Under the pieces are notes generated by a model, which was given only the letters and a program-made list of their open reading frames with translations, was not told the DNA's origin and did no database searches. The translations under genes and the position numbers were made by a program. Below, piece after piece: positions 4,769 through 5,025 of a stretch of 5,025 bases of DNA. Position 1 is the first letter of the stretch, and every line of letters begins with the position of its first letter. This DNA comes from an uncultured Dyadobacter sp. (lineage in GTDB: Bacteria > Bacteroidota > Bacteroidia > Cytophagales > Spirosomataceae): positions 1 through 5,025 of the forward strand of contig CAMLNK010000408.1 of NCBI GenBank assembly GCA_946481035.1. The letters run 5' to 3'.

Positions 4769-5025
4769 TAGGTAATCTCCGAAAGCAAGCCCACCGCATT
4801 GAATTTCAAAAGCACTTTCCGTGAATTTGATTTCGCCTGCATATTCTCGCATTGCGGGCCTTTTTCGAGAAAGTAAACATAGAATTTGGTGTTCCGCTCG
4901 CCAAGCTGGTGAATATCCGGCCGGCCCAAAAGTTCTCCGATCGTATCGGCAAACTTCCCCTTCAATTCTTTTTCAGCACTCTTAAAATCGCCTTCCAGGC
5001 CTTTGCGGACGTCGTTGCAGCCTCC
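4750..5025 (-). CDS. Small hypothetical protein, probable lipoprotein (5' end beyond window)
   Basis: On the minus strand the frame is open from the right edge (5025) to a TAA at 4752-4750, giving 91 visible residues. They begin GGCNDVRKGLEGDFKSAEKE and end LLKFNAVGLLSEITYQDRPL. The Cys near the edge, preceded by two Gly, looks like the end of a lipobox, so the true start is probably just outside the window. The TTG at 4965 is an in-frame Leu codon, not a convincing start. After a charged helical stretch comes FADTIGELLGRPDI, then FYVYFLEKGPQCENM and a final strand pair (RKVLLKFNAVGLLSEITY). This pattern of a conserved LLGxPD followed by Y-rich strands resembles BamE/SmpA-like small lipoproteins, but I cannot confirm a family. 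It converges on nadD and has its own, unseen, promoter. Confidence 0.7.
   Translation of the reverse strand, partial: GGCNDVRKGLEGDFKSAEKELKGKFADTIGELLGRPDIHQLGERNTKFYVYFLEKGPQCENMQAKSNSRKVLLKFNAVGLLSEITYQDRPL

Noticed and set aside
4963..4965. TTG at 4965 as the start of the minus-strand gene
   Set aside because: The frame stays open for 20 more codons to the edge, through a lipobox-like GGC; an upstream start is more likely.

Overview
The window looks like chromosomal core DNA from a member of the Bacteroidota, most likely the Cytophagales (Dyadobacter/Spirosoma-like). This rests on the family flavour of the proteins, for example a guanylate kinase with DVDVKGG where most bacteria have DIDVQGA. 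It also rests on the near-absence of Shine-Dalgarno sequences before the starts, and on promoter-like TAnnTTTG (-7) elements of the Bacteroidota primary sigma factor. The assignment is inference; no database was consulted.

Layout. (1) Positions 1-2363 hold the rod-shape operon mreB (5' end outside the window), mreC and mreD. mreC and mreD overlap by 4 nt. mreB and mreC are separated by 118 nt that carry a long nested inverted repeat and a probable internal promoter. (2) Positions 2364-2584 are a 221-nt gap with two weak terminator-like hairpins and a good Bacteroidota-type promoter. (3) Positions 2597-3553 encode an ECF sigma factor closely resembling actinobacterial SigR, followed by a small cysteine-rich protein resembling its redox-sensing anti-sigma factor RsrA. 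The 81-nt spacer between them is rich in dyad symmetry. (4) Positions 3563-4734 hold gmk (guanylate kinase, GTG start) 9 nt after the anti-sigma gene, then nadD (nicotinate-mononucleotide adenylyltransferase). The four genes from sigma to nadD read as one transcription unit. (5) On the minus strand, converging on nadD, is the 3' part of a small gene that runs off the right edge and is probably a lipoprotein.

How it fits together. MreBCD forms the membrane-spanning scaffold for lateral wall synthesis. The sigma/anti-sigma pair is probably a stress switch, plausibly thiol/disulfide controlled by analogy with SigR-RsrA, and it is co-directional with two nucleotide/cofactor genes (GMP to GDP; NaMN to NaAD). 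The most interesting points are the SigR-RsrA-like pair outside Actinobacteria, with Asn at the usual zinc-binding His of the anti-sigma, and the structured mreB-mreC intergenic region. I saw no mobile element, CRISPR array, tRNA or rRNA. Nothing here clearly amounts to a wholly new system.
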